Virus record (IMG/VR): IMGVR_UViG_3300045242_000214
Span: 1 to 64,000 of that record
Reading direction: 5' to 3' (one strand)
Source of the DNA: a virus
Length of the DNA: 64,000 bases
Shown: positions 21,963 through 31,378 of the stretch, in pieces
Layout of the letters: each line of letters begins with the position of its first letter
Position numbering within the stretch: the first letter of the stretch is position 1
The notes under the pieces: model-generated
Database searches by the model: none
The model's input: the letters and a program-made list of their open reading frames with translations, nothing else
What the model was told of the DNA's origin: nothing
Position numbers and translations under genes: made by a program

Positions 21963-22471
21963 CGCGGCGGCCAGGGCTTGTGGAGGGACTTCGCGTACTG
22001 AGCGGCACGGGCGATGACCTGCTCGGCGTAACGCTCCGCAGCGGGACCAGAGCCATTGTAGGCGGCAACGCCGGCGTGAAGACCGTCGCGGCGGATGTTC
22101 TCGACGAGGTGCTCAAACCCGATCATCATGTTGTAGTACGGATTCCAGCAACCACCGAGCGCGTCCGCTTGGTCTTGCGTCGACCACCAGGTCAACTGGA
22201 CCGGACCCACGCCCTGCATCAGCGTGTTGCCACTGCGCTGCCGTTCCGCTTTGTAGGCGTGATACTTCGTTTTGGTCACAACGCCAGCGCCGATGAAGAT
22301 TGTCGGATCGTGGCCGAATTCGTTCGTTCCACCGCCGCTCTCCTCCATGAGGAGCGAGCAAGCGAGCGCAAGATTGAGGCCGGTGCGGTGGGCGGCTCGA
22401 GCGGTGCGGTACGGCATCTTCATGCCGATGCGGCGCATGCGCCAGATCAGGAGGAGATTGACGGTTGGCAT
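21959..22471 (-). CDS. Lysozyme-fold transglycosylase (endolysin candidate)
   Basis: ACSLLMEESGGG places the catalytic Glu at about residue 44; GVGPVQLTWWSTQ, NPYYNMMIGFEHLVENI and GVAAYNGSGPAAERYAEQV are the following lysozyme/SLT elements. 170 residues with no wall-binding domain and no obvious signal peptide. It is the best endolysin candidate, being next to holin-like genes, with 18469-18960 and 4103-4639 as other wall hydrolases. Confidence 0.82.
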   Translation of the reverse strand: MPTVNLLLIWRMRRIGMKMPYRTARAAHRTGLNLALACSLLMEESGGGTNEFGHDPTIFIGAGVVTKTKYHAYKAERQRSGNTLMQGVGPVQLTWWSTQDQADALGGCWNPYYNMMIGFEHLVENIRRDGLHAGVAAYNGSGPAAERYAEQVIARAAQYAKSLHKPWPPR

Positions 22472-22505
22472 ACGCCCGGAGATTATCGTCTAAGAGACGA
22501 ACTGA

Positions 22506-23162
22506 TTACGGCTCGTCGTACTCGATGATCGCCTCGCTGATCTGGAATCCGGGTGTGACGTCTAGCCGCAGGAAGAAGTAGCCGGGGCCGCCGTTGAGCA
22601 ACGTACCCCCGCTGATGGACGTGGACCTCTGGAAGATGGTGCTCACGCCTGCACCTCCGTCGACTGCGTTGATCGCCCAACCGACCCCGCTAGGACCGCC
22701 GCTGATCAGCGAGCAGAAATCCTGGATGCGACGCAGGTACGGCTCGAGTGCAGCACCGAGATTCCACGAGCTTTGCAGGATCCAGTCGCCAGACGGTACG
22801 GAAGTGAGCCTTGTGTTGGTTGGGTACGCGCCGGCGATGTAGGCGGCGAGCGTGCCGCTGCCACCGCCGTCGATCCAGAGCGTGTAGTCACCGGGGCCAC
22901 AGACGATCGGCCAGATCAGCTTGCCGGTGCCGCTGCCCGTATAGGCGAGCTTGAAGTTGTTGCGGCACGTCGAGTCGATCGTCGTGTCCCAGTGGTCCGG
23001 TGGCGGGTCGGGAGACTGGCTCGAGAACGGCCCTTGGTTGCCGATGCCGCTGAGTGGCAGGAAGGTTGGGCCTACCGGCCACACCAGCGGCCAGCCGGGG
23101 ATCGGGTCCTCGCCCCACGGCAGGTGCGTAGGCCCGTGATGGCCGATCGGCTGACGCGTCAT
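22506..23162 (-). CDS. Putative tail/fibre protein (218 aa)
   Basis: Begins with a Pro/Trp-rich segment (GHHGPTHLPWGEDPIPGW) typical of phage tail-appendage genes and continues as beta-rich Gly/Ser sequence (YTGSGTGKLIW, GDYTLWIDGGGSG). No catalytic motif. Its place after the GH26 protein suggests a tail-tip or fibre component. Confidence 0.5.
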   Translation of the reverse strand: MTRQPIGHHGPTHLPWGEDPIPGWPLVWPVGPTFLPLSGIGNQGPFSSQSPDPPPDHWDTTIDSTCRNNFKLAYTGSGTGKLIWPIVCGPGDYTLWIDGGGSGTLAAYIAGAYPTNTRLTSVPSGDWILQSSWNLGAALEPYLRRIQDFCSLISGGPSGVGWAINAVDGGAGVSTIFQRSTSISGGTLLNGGPGYFFLRLDVTPGFQISEAIIEYDEP

Positions 23163-23168
23163 TGTTAG

Positions 23169-24611
23169 CTAGCTAGGGATCGGCACTTTCTGGCCCGACG
23201 TGAAGGCCGTTGCCGGTGCAGCGAGATAGCGCGGGTCGGCGATCCCGGCCGCCCACGCCGCCAGCGCGGTTGAGTTGATCTGGCCGGCGTTGTTGCCGAT
23301 CTCGATGTAGTTGTTCTGGCTGAAGTTGCCGTCGGCGAACCAGCTGAACCACTTGACCTCCGGATGCGCCTTCAACCAGGCGAAGAACGCGGTGACCCAG
23401 GCCGCCTTGCCGCCGGTGTAGCTGGTGGGTGCTTTGCAGCCGGTCTCGCCGATCCCGATCGGGAGACCCGGAGCGAGCGCCTTGACCTTCGCGAGCGTCG
23501 TGTCGAAGATCACGTCCGGACTCTGGTTGGCCCCGAAGTTGTACGCGTCGAATCCGACCCAGTCGCAGTAGGAGGCGCCGGGGAACCAAGGGGTCGGGTC
23601 GGCGCCCATCTGGTTGCAGCACCAGTGGATGCTCACGTTGTTGGCGTGGGCGCGGACGATGTCGACGAGTTTCTTGAAGGCCGCGACGTAGGTGGCGACC
23701 GGCGTGCCGTTGGCGACCTGCCAGGACCAGTTCCCGTTCTGGTCACCGCTCCAGTTCCCGTTCATCTCCCAGAACGGCCTGAGCATGATCGGGTGCGCGA
23801 ACGACGCCATCGCCGTCGCCATCGCCGCGAAGACACCACCCGGATCGGTGCCCGCGGCGAGGGACGCTATCTGCGCCGTCGTGGCGCCGAGGTCGTACTG
23901 GTTGAAGGCGCCGCGGCTCTGGCTCAGCGCCGCCGTAGACGCCGAGAAGCTCTGGCCGTGGTTTGTTCCGGCCCATTGCACCGAGCAGACCTTTTTGCCT
24001 GCGTGCGCCTCGAAGCGATCCCAGGTGTTCGGTGATGGATTGGCCGCCGCCCAGGGGGCGTAGTTGGCGTTCGGGGCGCCGTAGTACGTCTGATAGACGA
24101 TGCCGTTCATGCGGGCGCCCCAGTAGCAGCCGCTCACGGGAGAACTGGTCACGAAGATGCTTCTGCTGACGGTCGCGGTACCGTCGGGACTCGTGCCGGT
24201 TACCAGCAGCGTCACCGTGTAGGTGCCCGTTCCGGCGTAGGTGTGGGAGGGGTTCTGTGTGGTCGAGGTGTTCCCATCGCCGAAGTCCCAGTGCCAGGCG
24301 GTGATAGGCCCGGACGGTCCGGGAGTCGAAGCGTCGGTGAAGCTGACTGTGAGTCCCGATGGAGAGTCGGTGAAGCTGGCGGTCAGAAGACCAAGATCGA
24401 CGACGGTGATCGACCGCGAAATCGAGGCGGTCCCATCGCTTCCCGAGCCGGTCACTGTGAGCGTGACGGTGTAGGTGCCCGTCGCCGCATAGTCGTGCGT
24501 GGGATTCTGCGCCGCCGAGGTTCCGCCGTCCCCGAATGCCCAGGCCCATGCCGTGATCGGGCCTGACGGGCCGGGGGCTGATTGGTCGAAGAAAGCAACC
24601 GTGAAAGCCAT
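23169..24611 (-). CDS. Tail-associated PKD-PKD-GH26 glycan hydrolase
   Basis: ATG 24611 (MAFTVAFFDQSA) is the start. Two PKD domains (residues about 1-80 and 85-165) carry WAFGDGGTS and WHWDFGDGNTS with TYTVTLTV strands. A GH26-like beta-mannanase domain follows: RPFWEMNG with the acid/base Glu282 and IGIGETG with the nucleophile Glu389, plus WVGFDAYN. PKD modules bind polysaccharide or space domains. Such an enzyme on a virion would degrade host capsule or wall mannan-type glycan during entry. No signal peptide, consistent with virion assembly. Confidence 0.85.
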   Translation of the reverse strand: MAFTVAFFDQSAPGPSGPITAWAWAFGDGGTSAAQNPTHDYAATGTYTVTLTVTGSGSDGTASISRSITVVDLGLLTASFTDSPSGLTVSFTDASTPGPSGPITAWHWDFGDGNTSTTQNPSHTYAGTGTYTVTLLVTGTSPDGTATVSRSIFVTSSPVSGCYWGARMNGIVYQTYYGAPNANYAPWAAANPSPNTWDRFEAHAGKKVCSVQWAGTNHGQSFSASTAALSQSRGAFNQYDLGATTAQIASLAAGTDPGGVFAAMATAMASFAHPIMLRPFWEMNGNWSGDQNGNWSWQVANGTPVATYVAAFKKLVDIVRAHANNVSIHWCCNQMGADPTPWFPGASYCDWVGFDAYNFGANQSPDVIFDTTLAKVKALAPGLPIGIGETGCKAPTSYTGGKAAWVTAFFAWLKAHPEVKWFSWFADGNFSQNNYIEIGNNAGQINSTALAAWAAGIADPRYLAAPATAFTSGQKVPIPS

Positions 24612-24612
24612 G

Positions 24613-24849
24613 TCAGACCTGCCTATCGGTGAACTGCGCAACCGGCGCGTGAGGCACGACAAGCTGGCCGACTTCCGCCCTCGCGGCGGCTACCGCGGTC
24701 AGCGCCTGGAACCAGTAAGAGGTCGGCGGCCACTTAGTCGGATCGGACCCGTACTTCTTGACCATCGCCGGATAGGTCAAGGTCGTCTTCGCGAGCGCTG
24801 CGGTAGCAACGTCTAGCTTCGCTTGCACGTCTTGTGGTGTTGCGGCCAT
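24613..24849 (-). CDS. Small hypothetical tail-region protein (78 aa)
   Basis: Helical N-terminus (PQDVQAKLDVATAALAK) and a motif KYGSDPTKWPPTSYWF in the middle. It stops one base before the GH26 start. Possibly a chaperone or small virion protein. No family recognised. Confidence 0.55.
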   Translation of the reverse strand: MAATPQDVQAKLDVATAALAKTTLTYPAMVKKYGSDPTKWPPTSYWFQALTAVAAARAEVGQLVVPHAPVAQFTDRQV

Positions 24850-24858
24850 TTGTGCCTC

Positions 24859-26895
24859 CTATTGGGCGTAGGCGAAGTCGGCAGAGAGACTCGGCGTCGG
24901 ACCCCCTCCTCCGCCCGGCCGGTAGTAGATGGTGCCGTCGAACGTCTGATACCAGGCTCGCGGCGACAGGTCGAGAGTTGTCGTGAAGTCGAACAAGCCA
25001 GCCTGCAGGACTGCGACAGTGTTGTGGATGCCCTCGACGAAAAACTGGGTTTGGACGAAGCCGCCGCCACCGGGGTTGGTCGTCCACACTTTGACCACGT
25101 CGCCGATCTCGACGCCGAGGATGAAATCCCAGAGTGGCAGGGCGAGCGAGTCGGAAGGATCGCGCGTCTTGAACGCGATGTGGGAGATCATTTCGACCGG
25201 CTGCGCGTAGTTGTCGACGTAATACTGGCCGAAGACCTTGCACGCGTCCTTCGCGTCCAGGAACGGCTGATCCTGAGAGGGGTCCGAGACCTGGTCGAGG
25301 GTGAGCAGGTCCGAGATCGTAAGCGACCGCGTCCCGTACTGCGCGATCGAGCCGGCGTTGAAGACGAGCTGGCCCGCGATGTCGGCTTGCGCGATCCCGT
25401 TCGGCGTACAGAGGCAGGCGTTGATCACGTTCTTCAGGTCGAGTATCCATTCGATCTCCGCGATCGGGGCGATGCCGAACGTTTCCGCGGCCTGGATGTC
25501 CCCGACCTCCCAGAAGTTGATCGCCTTATGCCCCGAGGGCGGCGTAAGGCCACCGTCGCGCGGACCGTAAATCTGGGGGATCAGACGCGAGAAGCGACCG
25601 CGGAACGCCACCTGCCCCCATTTGTCCATGAAGATGTTGGCGGCGTTCGGCAGTTCGGCGTCAGCGCAGTCCTGGAGCACGCTGAGCAGCGACGTTTGCG
25701 GGTTGTAGACGGTCTCCTGCAGGTGCACGTTGCCGCTGAAGATCAACTCCTTGTCCGATGGCCAGCCATAATCGGCCAGGACGCCCCTGATGCGATCCTC
25801 GACGAGGTCGGCGGCAAGGATTGTGGTGCCGGAAGAGTCTGGCACCGTCTCCGCTCGAGCGAGGAGCTCGAAGGCGTCGGTCAGGTTGATCGTGAGGATC
25901 ATCCAGCGCTCGGTCTGGTCGAGCACGTAGTCCCAGGACTCGACGAACCCGGTGAAAATCACCTCCGTCACCGACGAGACGGGGTTGACCGCGAGGATCT
26001 GGGCTGGCGCGAGCGGCCCGATCAGACCGAAGTAGGGGCCGTCGGGGTTCGTCGGGTCGTATAGTCCGGTCTGGTCGATGACGTTGATCACGGCGGTGCC
26101 GGCTTGTGTCTTGTCGAGCTCGTACTGGCGTCCGCGGTCGGTGCTCCAGGACTGGACGTTGAGGATGGGCTGGTAGGCGGGGGCCTCGGAGAGGGTGGCT
26201 TCGCCGAACGCGACATAGACGCCGCTGCTGGCGTTCTGCGGCGGTCCTGGGGGCGCGGGACCGCTTGAGATAGAGGCGGCACCGAAGACGGCGTCCCAGC
26301 CAGCAAGGCTGCCGGACTCGAAGTTGTCTGCGAAGTAGTCGCTGCCGCCCAGCGTCGAGCCGACCAGGATGTTGTCGAGGTAGTAGATCTCGCCCATTGC
26401 ATGGAAAGCGCTCCAGCCACCGAAGTGGAAGGTGGTCGAGCCAGTCGGCGTGACTCCCAGCGCGTTGGTGAACTCGGTAACGCCGTCCAGTACCCAAATC
26501 CAATTGCCGCTCGTGTCGATGTGCAGCTTGATCGTGTGCCATGTGTCGGCGCTGAACGCGTTCGGGATCCCGGTCGAAGATGGCTCGAAGTTCGTTCCAA
26601 AGGTGGCAGGGCTGCTGAGGCTGCCTGGCGTACCGTCGCCGAGGAAGACTCCGTCGTCCGGCTGAAAATCGAGGAAGGTTGCGGAATACCCGTCGCTCGC
26701 CAGTTGTAGGGCGGTGAGCGTCGCCGAGGGGACGTAGACGTCGAACTGGACGTAGATGTCCGACGGCGATCCGGGAAAGGTGATGGTCTTGTCGAGGTAG
26801 GCGTCAGCGCCCGAACAGTCACACTTGAGGACGAGCGTCAACTGAGTGGCCCAAACCCGGTAACATACGCCGAACAGTGACGGATTTGGAAACAC
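24859..26895 (-). CDS. Minor tail protein with concanavalin-like N-terminus
   Basis: This 678-residue protein has residues 20-190 of jelly-roll type (TLVLKCDCSGADAYLDKTITF, ADTWHTIKLHIDTSGNWIW, GEIYYLDNILVGS), then a tail-hub-like part (TEVIFTGFVESWDYVL, VEIGDVVKVW) and a Gly/Pro C-terminus. The readable start is GTG 26895, but the first 18 residues lie over the oppositely oriented HNH gene and do not look like this fold. The domain seems to lack its first strands, so the native start may have been lost on HNH insertion. Confidence 0.72.
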   Translation of the reverse strand: MFPNPSLFGVCYRVWATQLTLVLKCDCSGADAYLDKTITFPGSPSDIYVQFDVYVPSATLTALQLASDGYSATFLDFQPDDGVFLGDGTPGSLSSPATFGTNFEPSSTGIPNAFSADTWHTIKLHIDTSGNWIWVLDGVTEFTNALGVTPTGSTTFHFGGWSAFHAMGEIYYLDNILVGSTLGGSDYFADNFESGSLAGWDAVFGAASISSGPAPPGPPQNASSGVYVAFGEATLSEAPAYQPILNVQSWSTDRGRQYELDKTQAGTAVINVIDQTGLYDPTNPDGPYFGLIGPLAPAQILAVNPVSSVTEVIFTGFVESWDYVLDQTERWMILTINLTDAFELLARAETVPDSSGTTILAADLVEDRIRGVLADYGWPSDKELIFSGNVHLQETVYNPQTSLLSVLQDCADAELPNAANIFMDKWGQVAFRGRFSRLIPQIYGPRDGGLTPPSGHKAINFWEVGDIQAAETFGIAPIAEIEWILDLKNVINACLCTPNGIAQADIAGQLVFNAGSIAQYGTRSLTISDLLTLDQVSDPSQDQPFLDAKDACKVFGQYYVDNYAQPVEMISHIAFKTRDPSDSLALPLWDFILGVEIGDVVKVWTTNPGGGGFVQTQFFVEGIHNTVAVLQAGLFDFTTTLDLSPRAWYQTFDGTIYYRPGGGGGPTPSLSADFAYAQ

Positions 26896-27491
26896 GGCTG
26901 CTGTGTCGCAGGGTGATCACGTCGCGTGGGTGCTGGGTGTGGATGGGCCGCATCAGTTCTAGTGGATACGGAGAACTCACGCTCGTGGTTCATGGGCGGA
27001 AGGTTGTTCGACGCGTTCACCGCATCTCCGCCATGCTGTGGTTGGGCTTTGATCTGGAGTCGGATCTTTTCGTCTGCCATCGTTGCGACAACCCGCCATG
27101 CTTCAATCCCGACCATCTTTTTATCGGGACGGCCGCCGACAACACAGCGGATATGATCGCCAAGAACCGTCAGTCGATGGCAGGCATGAAGGCAAAGTGG
27201 AGTCCCGAGCAAATGGAGGCCGCACTTGACGGACTCCGGAATGGAATGACGCTCAGAGAGGCCAGTCGAACATTTGACGTGACGCGGCCTTGTTTGCGAG
27301 CCCGGGCGCCGTGGTACGTGCCACCGTCGCCATTGCCGAATCGACACGGCGGTCGGCCAAAGACACACGATCCGAAACAGATGGTTCGAGCGATCTTCGC
27401 CGTAAAAGCTGGTGTGCCCGTAAGAGTGGCAGCGCGAGAGTTTGGTGTGCCACGCACAACGCTTAGGCGCTACGTCTCCGGTACACGCTAG
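26877..27491 (+). CDS. HNH endonuclease with C-terminal HTH, antisense in the tail operon
   Basis: 204 residues. SRGCWVWMGRISSSGYG opens the phage HNH fold, RVHRIS and VCHRCDNPPCFNPDHLF hold the catalytic His and metal residues, and GTAADNTADM follows as usual. The C-terminal half has two helix-turn-helix-like units (MTLREASRTFDVT and VPVRVAAREFGVPRTTLRRY). GTG start. It is the only plus-strand gene between the tape measure and the minor tail gene, overlapping the latter's first codons, and must use its own promoter. Confidence 0.9.
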   Translation: MTDLETRLLCRRVITSRGCWVWMGRISSSGYGELTLVVHGRKVVRRVHRISAMLWLGFDLESDLFVCHRCDNPPCFNPDHLFIGTAADNTADMIAKNRQSMAGMKAKWSPEQMEAALDGLRNGMTLREASRTFDVTRPCLRARAPWYVPPSPLPNRHGGRPKTHDPKQMVRAIFAVKAGVPVRVAAREFGVPRTTLRRYVSGTR

Positions 27492-27499
27492 CGCCAGCC

Positions 27500-30400
27500 T
27501 CACGCCAGACCGACGCCTTTCCCCGCCTGAGGTCCACGGGTCTGGGCGCCGTTGCGGCGCTGGACGCGGAGTAGTTCGGTGCGTACTGCTCGCGCTACGG
27601 CAGCCGGATCCTTGGCAGCCGAGGCGACGTGGATCACGATGTTGCCGTTCACAACCATCGTCTGCGCAGCCGCTGGATGTGCTCCGCCGGCATGCGGATG
27701 ACGACGCCGGTGAGGATGGCCATGCGGCAGTTGTACGCCGCCGCCGACACCGGGCGGGAGCGGAACACCACCGGCCGCCCCGCCGGTCGGGACGCGATGG
27801 CCGTGCATGTAGTAGGAGGAGAGCCGTGCCATCTCGGCCGCCCGCTGCGCCGGCGTCAAACCGAGACCCGCGGTCAGCGCCCGCGCGGAGGGGGCGATGT
27901 AGTTCGACTTGATCGTCGACGTCCCGGACAGTTCCTGCTGGATCTGCTGCAGCCAGTTAGTGATCTTGCGCGTTTCGGCCGGCGTCAACTTCATGTTCTC
28001 GCGATGAGCGATTCGCAGAACCTCCTGGATCTTGCGCAGTTCGGCCATCGCCTTCGCGTCGAGCGTGATCCCATGCTGCTGCATCTGCCTCAACAACGTG
28101 GCCGGCGACTCGCGCGTCAGCTGGCCGACCGTGACCCCGAGCGCCCGAGCCGTCGCACCGATGTTGTGGTGCGGACCGCCAAGCGCCTGCTCGAGCGCAC
28201 GGATGAACATGTTCCGTTCGCGCTGCTGGATGCTGAGCGAGCCACCCGCCGCTGCCCCGCCACCGATGCCGAGAATTTTGTTGATGCGAGACTGGACTTG
28301 GAGGTCGTGGATCTGCTTCTCGGTTGCCGCGATCTGGCGGGTGATCGCGAGCTCCTCCCGCTTGAGGGCGACGAGCTTGGCGCCTGTGGCGTGTTGCGCC
28401 ATCAGGCTGTGAAGGACCGCCTGCTCCTGTTGGAGAAGGGCGCGATTGGCAGCAAGTGCGCGAGCAGAGTTGGTCGTGTTGGCGAGAGCGGCGACGCGCT
28501 GCTGGGCCTGTGCGAGGGCGGCGGCGAGACCGGGTGGGACGAGGTTCATGCCGGTTGCTGCGCCTGCTGTTCCGGGAATCGTTCCGGTCGCATGCGGGAC
28601 ATGACCCGGCGTGCCGTAGGGCGCGTACTGGGCCTCGGCCTGGTAGATGGCGAGGATCTGCTTGCGGGTCAGGTTGTGCCGTTTGAGGAGAGCCTCGTAG
28701 TAGGCGTAGGCTGCGGCGTCGGCCTTCTGGATCGAGCCGTGTCCGGCCTGCGCGGCGGCGAGTTGCATCTGGATTCCCCGCGGCAGGTTCAGATTGAGCG
28801 GTCCAGGGACACCTGCTATTCCAGCGGTGCTTACGATCCCCGCCCCGTACGGGCCAGCGCCGAAGCGCACGCCGTGGACTACCTCGTCGATGGTGATCGT
28901 GATCGTCTTGTGGGTGGGGATGCGACCAGTCGCCTCACGGATGCGGATCAGCTGCTCAATGACGCGAGCCAGCTTCGGATCGCTTGCCTGCAAGGATTTT
29001 GCAAGCGACTCCATCTTCTGCGTCCAGTTAGTGAGGGCTACGGCCGACGTAGCAGCGATGTGCTGGACGACGTTCCCCCTGCCGACCCATTGCGACATCG
29101 GGTGGATAGAGATCTCCGCCTGCTTGGCAACCTCTGCGAACGCGCTAGCGAGATCCGCCTCGATCTTGCGGGCACCCTGCGTGTGACTGTTCAACTGCGC
29201 GAACGCAGCCCCAAGCCTGCCGAGGCGCACCGTCAGACTCGGAATGCTGTGGTTGAGCGCGATGACTGCGCCGGCGATTGCGCCAAGACCGCCTCCGATG
29301 CCGGCGCCGAGCGGACCACCCACCAAGAAGCCGAGGCCCGCCCCGACTCCCGCGCCTTGCAGGGCGCCACCGACGCCCTGACCGACCTGACCGCCGATCT
29401 GGGACTTGACCAGACCGCCGCCCATCAGGCCGGCGATGGCGAAGAGTCCCGCGGGGCCAAGTCGTGCGCCTGCGCCAGCGAGACCGAGTCGGGCGAGGAT
29501 GCCACCCCCGCCGGCGGCAGCGACCTCTCCCTCGGCACCGACGACGCCAGCCGCACCGACCTGCGCTGACGTACCCATCCCAGCAAGCTCCGCGTTGATC
29601 GTCTCCAGCTGCGTCACCACTGGGGCGAGCGCTGCCTCCATCTCCGTCGCAGCCCGCTGAGTGCCAAGAATCGCCGCACCCCAGCTTGTACCTATGGCCC
29701 TGATGCCACCCCAAACAGCAATGGTCGCCCTGTAGACCAAGGCGAATGCGCCGATCCAGCCAAGCGCCCATGTGAGCAAGGGGTGACTGAACAGCCATTT
29801 GACAGCGTCGATGATCGGCTTCAATGCCTGATTGAACGCCTGCGTCATGGCCGCCTCAATCTGGAGGAACGCGGAGATCACGCTCTCGAGCAGCGGCAGC
29901 AGCGCCTTGATCAGATTGCCGATCAGAATGAGTTGCTGCGTATGGGCGGCGAACAGCCGGTGCAGCACATCCTGAGTGCCGGACGCCGAGAGCCAGTCGC
30001 GGACCTTGTTGATGATCTGGGTCAACGTCTCGGCGAACTGCTTGCCGAACCCAACCGCGGGCTTGAACAGGTCGACCACCAGGCCGATCATTGAGCCGAG
30101 CAAACCCATCCAGGTGCGGAAGAGGCTGATCAGCTTGCCGACCTCGGCGGCGACGCGCGGGAACATGGCCGGCGAGTTCCACTTGGTCACGAACTCGTTC
30201 ACCTTCTGCACAAGGCCACCCGTGTGCTGAGCGGCTACATCCATGACTTTCGTGAACAACTCGATCCCCTGCGTCAAGGCGTGGATCGAGGTCGGTAGCC
30301 GGTTCTGGAAGATCTGCTCCAGGTTCGTGAAAATGCCGAGGCCGCCCTGCGGTCCCTTCTGCTGTAGCCAGGTGAAGAACGGCTGCAGGCCGTGCTGGAT

Positions 30401-31378
30401 GATCTCGGTGTTCTGGGTGGCGTATTTGCCGATGGTCGGCAGGAACTTCATCCCGACGTGCATCGCCTGGTTGATGATCTCCGCCCCCGTCTTCTCCGCC
30501 TGCCCGGTCGCCTTGTCGAACATCGACTTGAACGCCTGCGAGGTCTGGGCGGCGGCGAGAACCGCTCCGCGAGCGACGGGGCTGAACGAAGCCAGCGACT
30601 GATTCAGGGTCGCCTGCGCCTGCGCGGCCTGCGTCGAATTGCGGCCGTACGTCTTGATCGCCGAGTTCAAGGCGCCGAGGTTCGTCGAGACCGTCTTGAT
30701 GTCACCCGCAGCCTGGCCGATCCCGGCCGCATCCGTGCCCATGCCGACAGCGGTCGTCGAGAGCAGCCCGCCTGCGAGGAGTCCGCCGCCAGCGAGGCCG
30801 CCGATCATCGAGCCCGCGATCCCGAGCGTCGACGTCAGGGCACGTTCGGCACCGAAGCCAGCGAGTCCCGCGACCGAACCCAGCGTCCCGAAGCCGCCGA
30901 AAAGGCGACGCGGGCCGAAGCCGAAGCCGCCTCCCATCATGCGCAGCGGGTTGCGAATGCCACCTCCACCGAAGCCGAGCGCAGCCGCCAGACCCAGACT
31001 CGCGACTGCGGCATCAGCGGCCACAGCCTCGTTGCGCACCTTCTCCAGGCCGCCGGCGATGACATCGGTAGCGGCACGCGATTCGGCGGCCTGTGCGGCG
31101 GTGACCTTCACCTGCTCGGAGCGGTTCGCCGCCTCAAGCGCGGTGATTGAGTACGAACTCATCGATCGCCGCATCTGAGCCAGCACCGCATCGGTCTGGG
31201 CGCCCTGGCTCGCCTCGATCTTGACGCCGCCGAGCGCGGTCGACAGCGTCGCCGCCGTCTTCTCTGTCTCCCTTATCTGGCTGCGCGTTTGGGCGAGGAT
31301 CGCGTCGGCCGCGGCCATGTTGCGCTGGAAGGCAGCGATCTCCCCCTTGAGAGTCGCGACAAGCTGAGCGACCTCCAC
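27500..31378 (-). CDS. Tail tape measure protein
   Basis: At 1292 residues it is the longest gene. N-terminal coiled coil (residues 1-110), a Gly-rich hydrophobic stretch (about 120-215), long Ala/Gln helices and a second Gly-rich hydrophobic part (about 610-700) are the usual tape-measure layout. By the family rule of about 1.5 angstrom per residue the tail would be near 190 nm (inference). GTG 31378 overlaps the frameshifted chaperone stop (TAGTG). The C-terminus AVRTELLRVQRRNGAQT is echoed in the protein at 60095-60421. Confidence 0.92.
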   Translation of the reverse strand: MEVAQLVATLKGEIAAFQRNMAAADAILAQTRSQIRETEKTAATLSTALGGVKIEASQGAQTDAVLAQMRRSMSSYSITALEAANRSEQVKVTAAQAAESRAATDVIAGGLEKVRNEAVAADAAVASLGLAAALGFGGGGIRNPLRMMGGGFGFGPRRLFGGFGTLGSVAGLAGFGAERALTSTLGIAGSMIGGLAGGGLLAGGLLSTTAVGMGTDAAGIGQAAGDIKTVSTNLGALNSAIKTYGRNSTQAAQAQATLNQSLASFSPVARGAVLAAAQTSQAFKSMFDKATGQAEKTGAEIINQAMHVGMKFLPTIGKYATQNTEIIQHGLQPFFTWLQQKGPQGGLGIFTNLEQIFQNRLPTSIHALTQGIELFTKVMDVAAQHTGGLVQKVNEFVTKWNSPAMFPRVAAEVGKLISLFRTWMGLLGSMIGLVVDLFKPAVGFGKQFAETLTQIINKVRDWLSASGTQDVLHRLFAAHTQQLILIGNLIKALLPLLESVISAFLQIEAAMTQAFNQALKPIIDAVKWLFSHPLLTWALGWIGAFALVYRATIAVWGGIRAIGTSWGAAILGTQRAATEMEAALAPVVTQLETINAELAGMGTSAQVGAAGVVGAEGEVAAAGGGGILARLGLAGAGARLGPAGLFAIAGLMGGGLVKSQIGGQVGQGVGGALQGAGVGAGLGFLVGGPLGAGIGGGLGAIAGAVIALNHSIPSLTVRLGRLGAAFAQLNSHTQGARKIEADLASAFAEVAKQAEISIHPMSQWVGRGNVVQHIAATSAVALTNWTQKMESLAKSLQASDPKLARVIEQLIRIREATGRIPTHKTITITIDEVVHGVRFGAGPYGAGIVSTAGIAGVPGPLNLNLPRGIQMQLAAAQAGHGSIQKADAAAYAYYEALLKRHNLTRKQILAIYQAEAQYAPYGTPGHVPHATGTIPGTAGAATGMNLVPPGLAAALAQAQQRVAALANTTNSARALAANRALLQQEQAVLHSLMAQHATGAKLVALKREELAITRQIAATEKQIHDLQVQSRINKILGIGGGAAAGGSLSIQQRERNMFIRALEQALGGPHHNIGATARALGVTVGQLTRESPATLLRQMQQHGITLDAKAMAELRKIQEVLRIAHRENMKLTPAETRKITNWLQQIQQELSGTSTIKSNYIAPSARALTAGLGLTPAQRAAEMARLSSYYMHGHRVPTGGAAGGVPLPPGVGGGVQLPHGHPHRRRHPHAGGAHPAAAQTMVVNGNIVIHVASAAKDPAAVARAVRTELLRVQRRNGAQTRGPQAGKGVGLA

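Noticed and set aside
27492-27500. Group I intron around the HNH gene at 26877-27491
   Set aside because: No space exists for a 5' exon between the HNH gene and the tape measure stop, and the HNH lies antisense to the tail gene.
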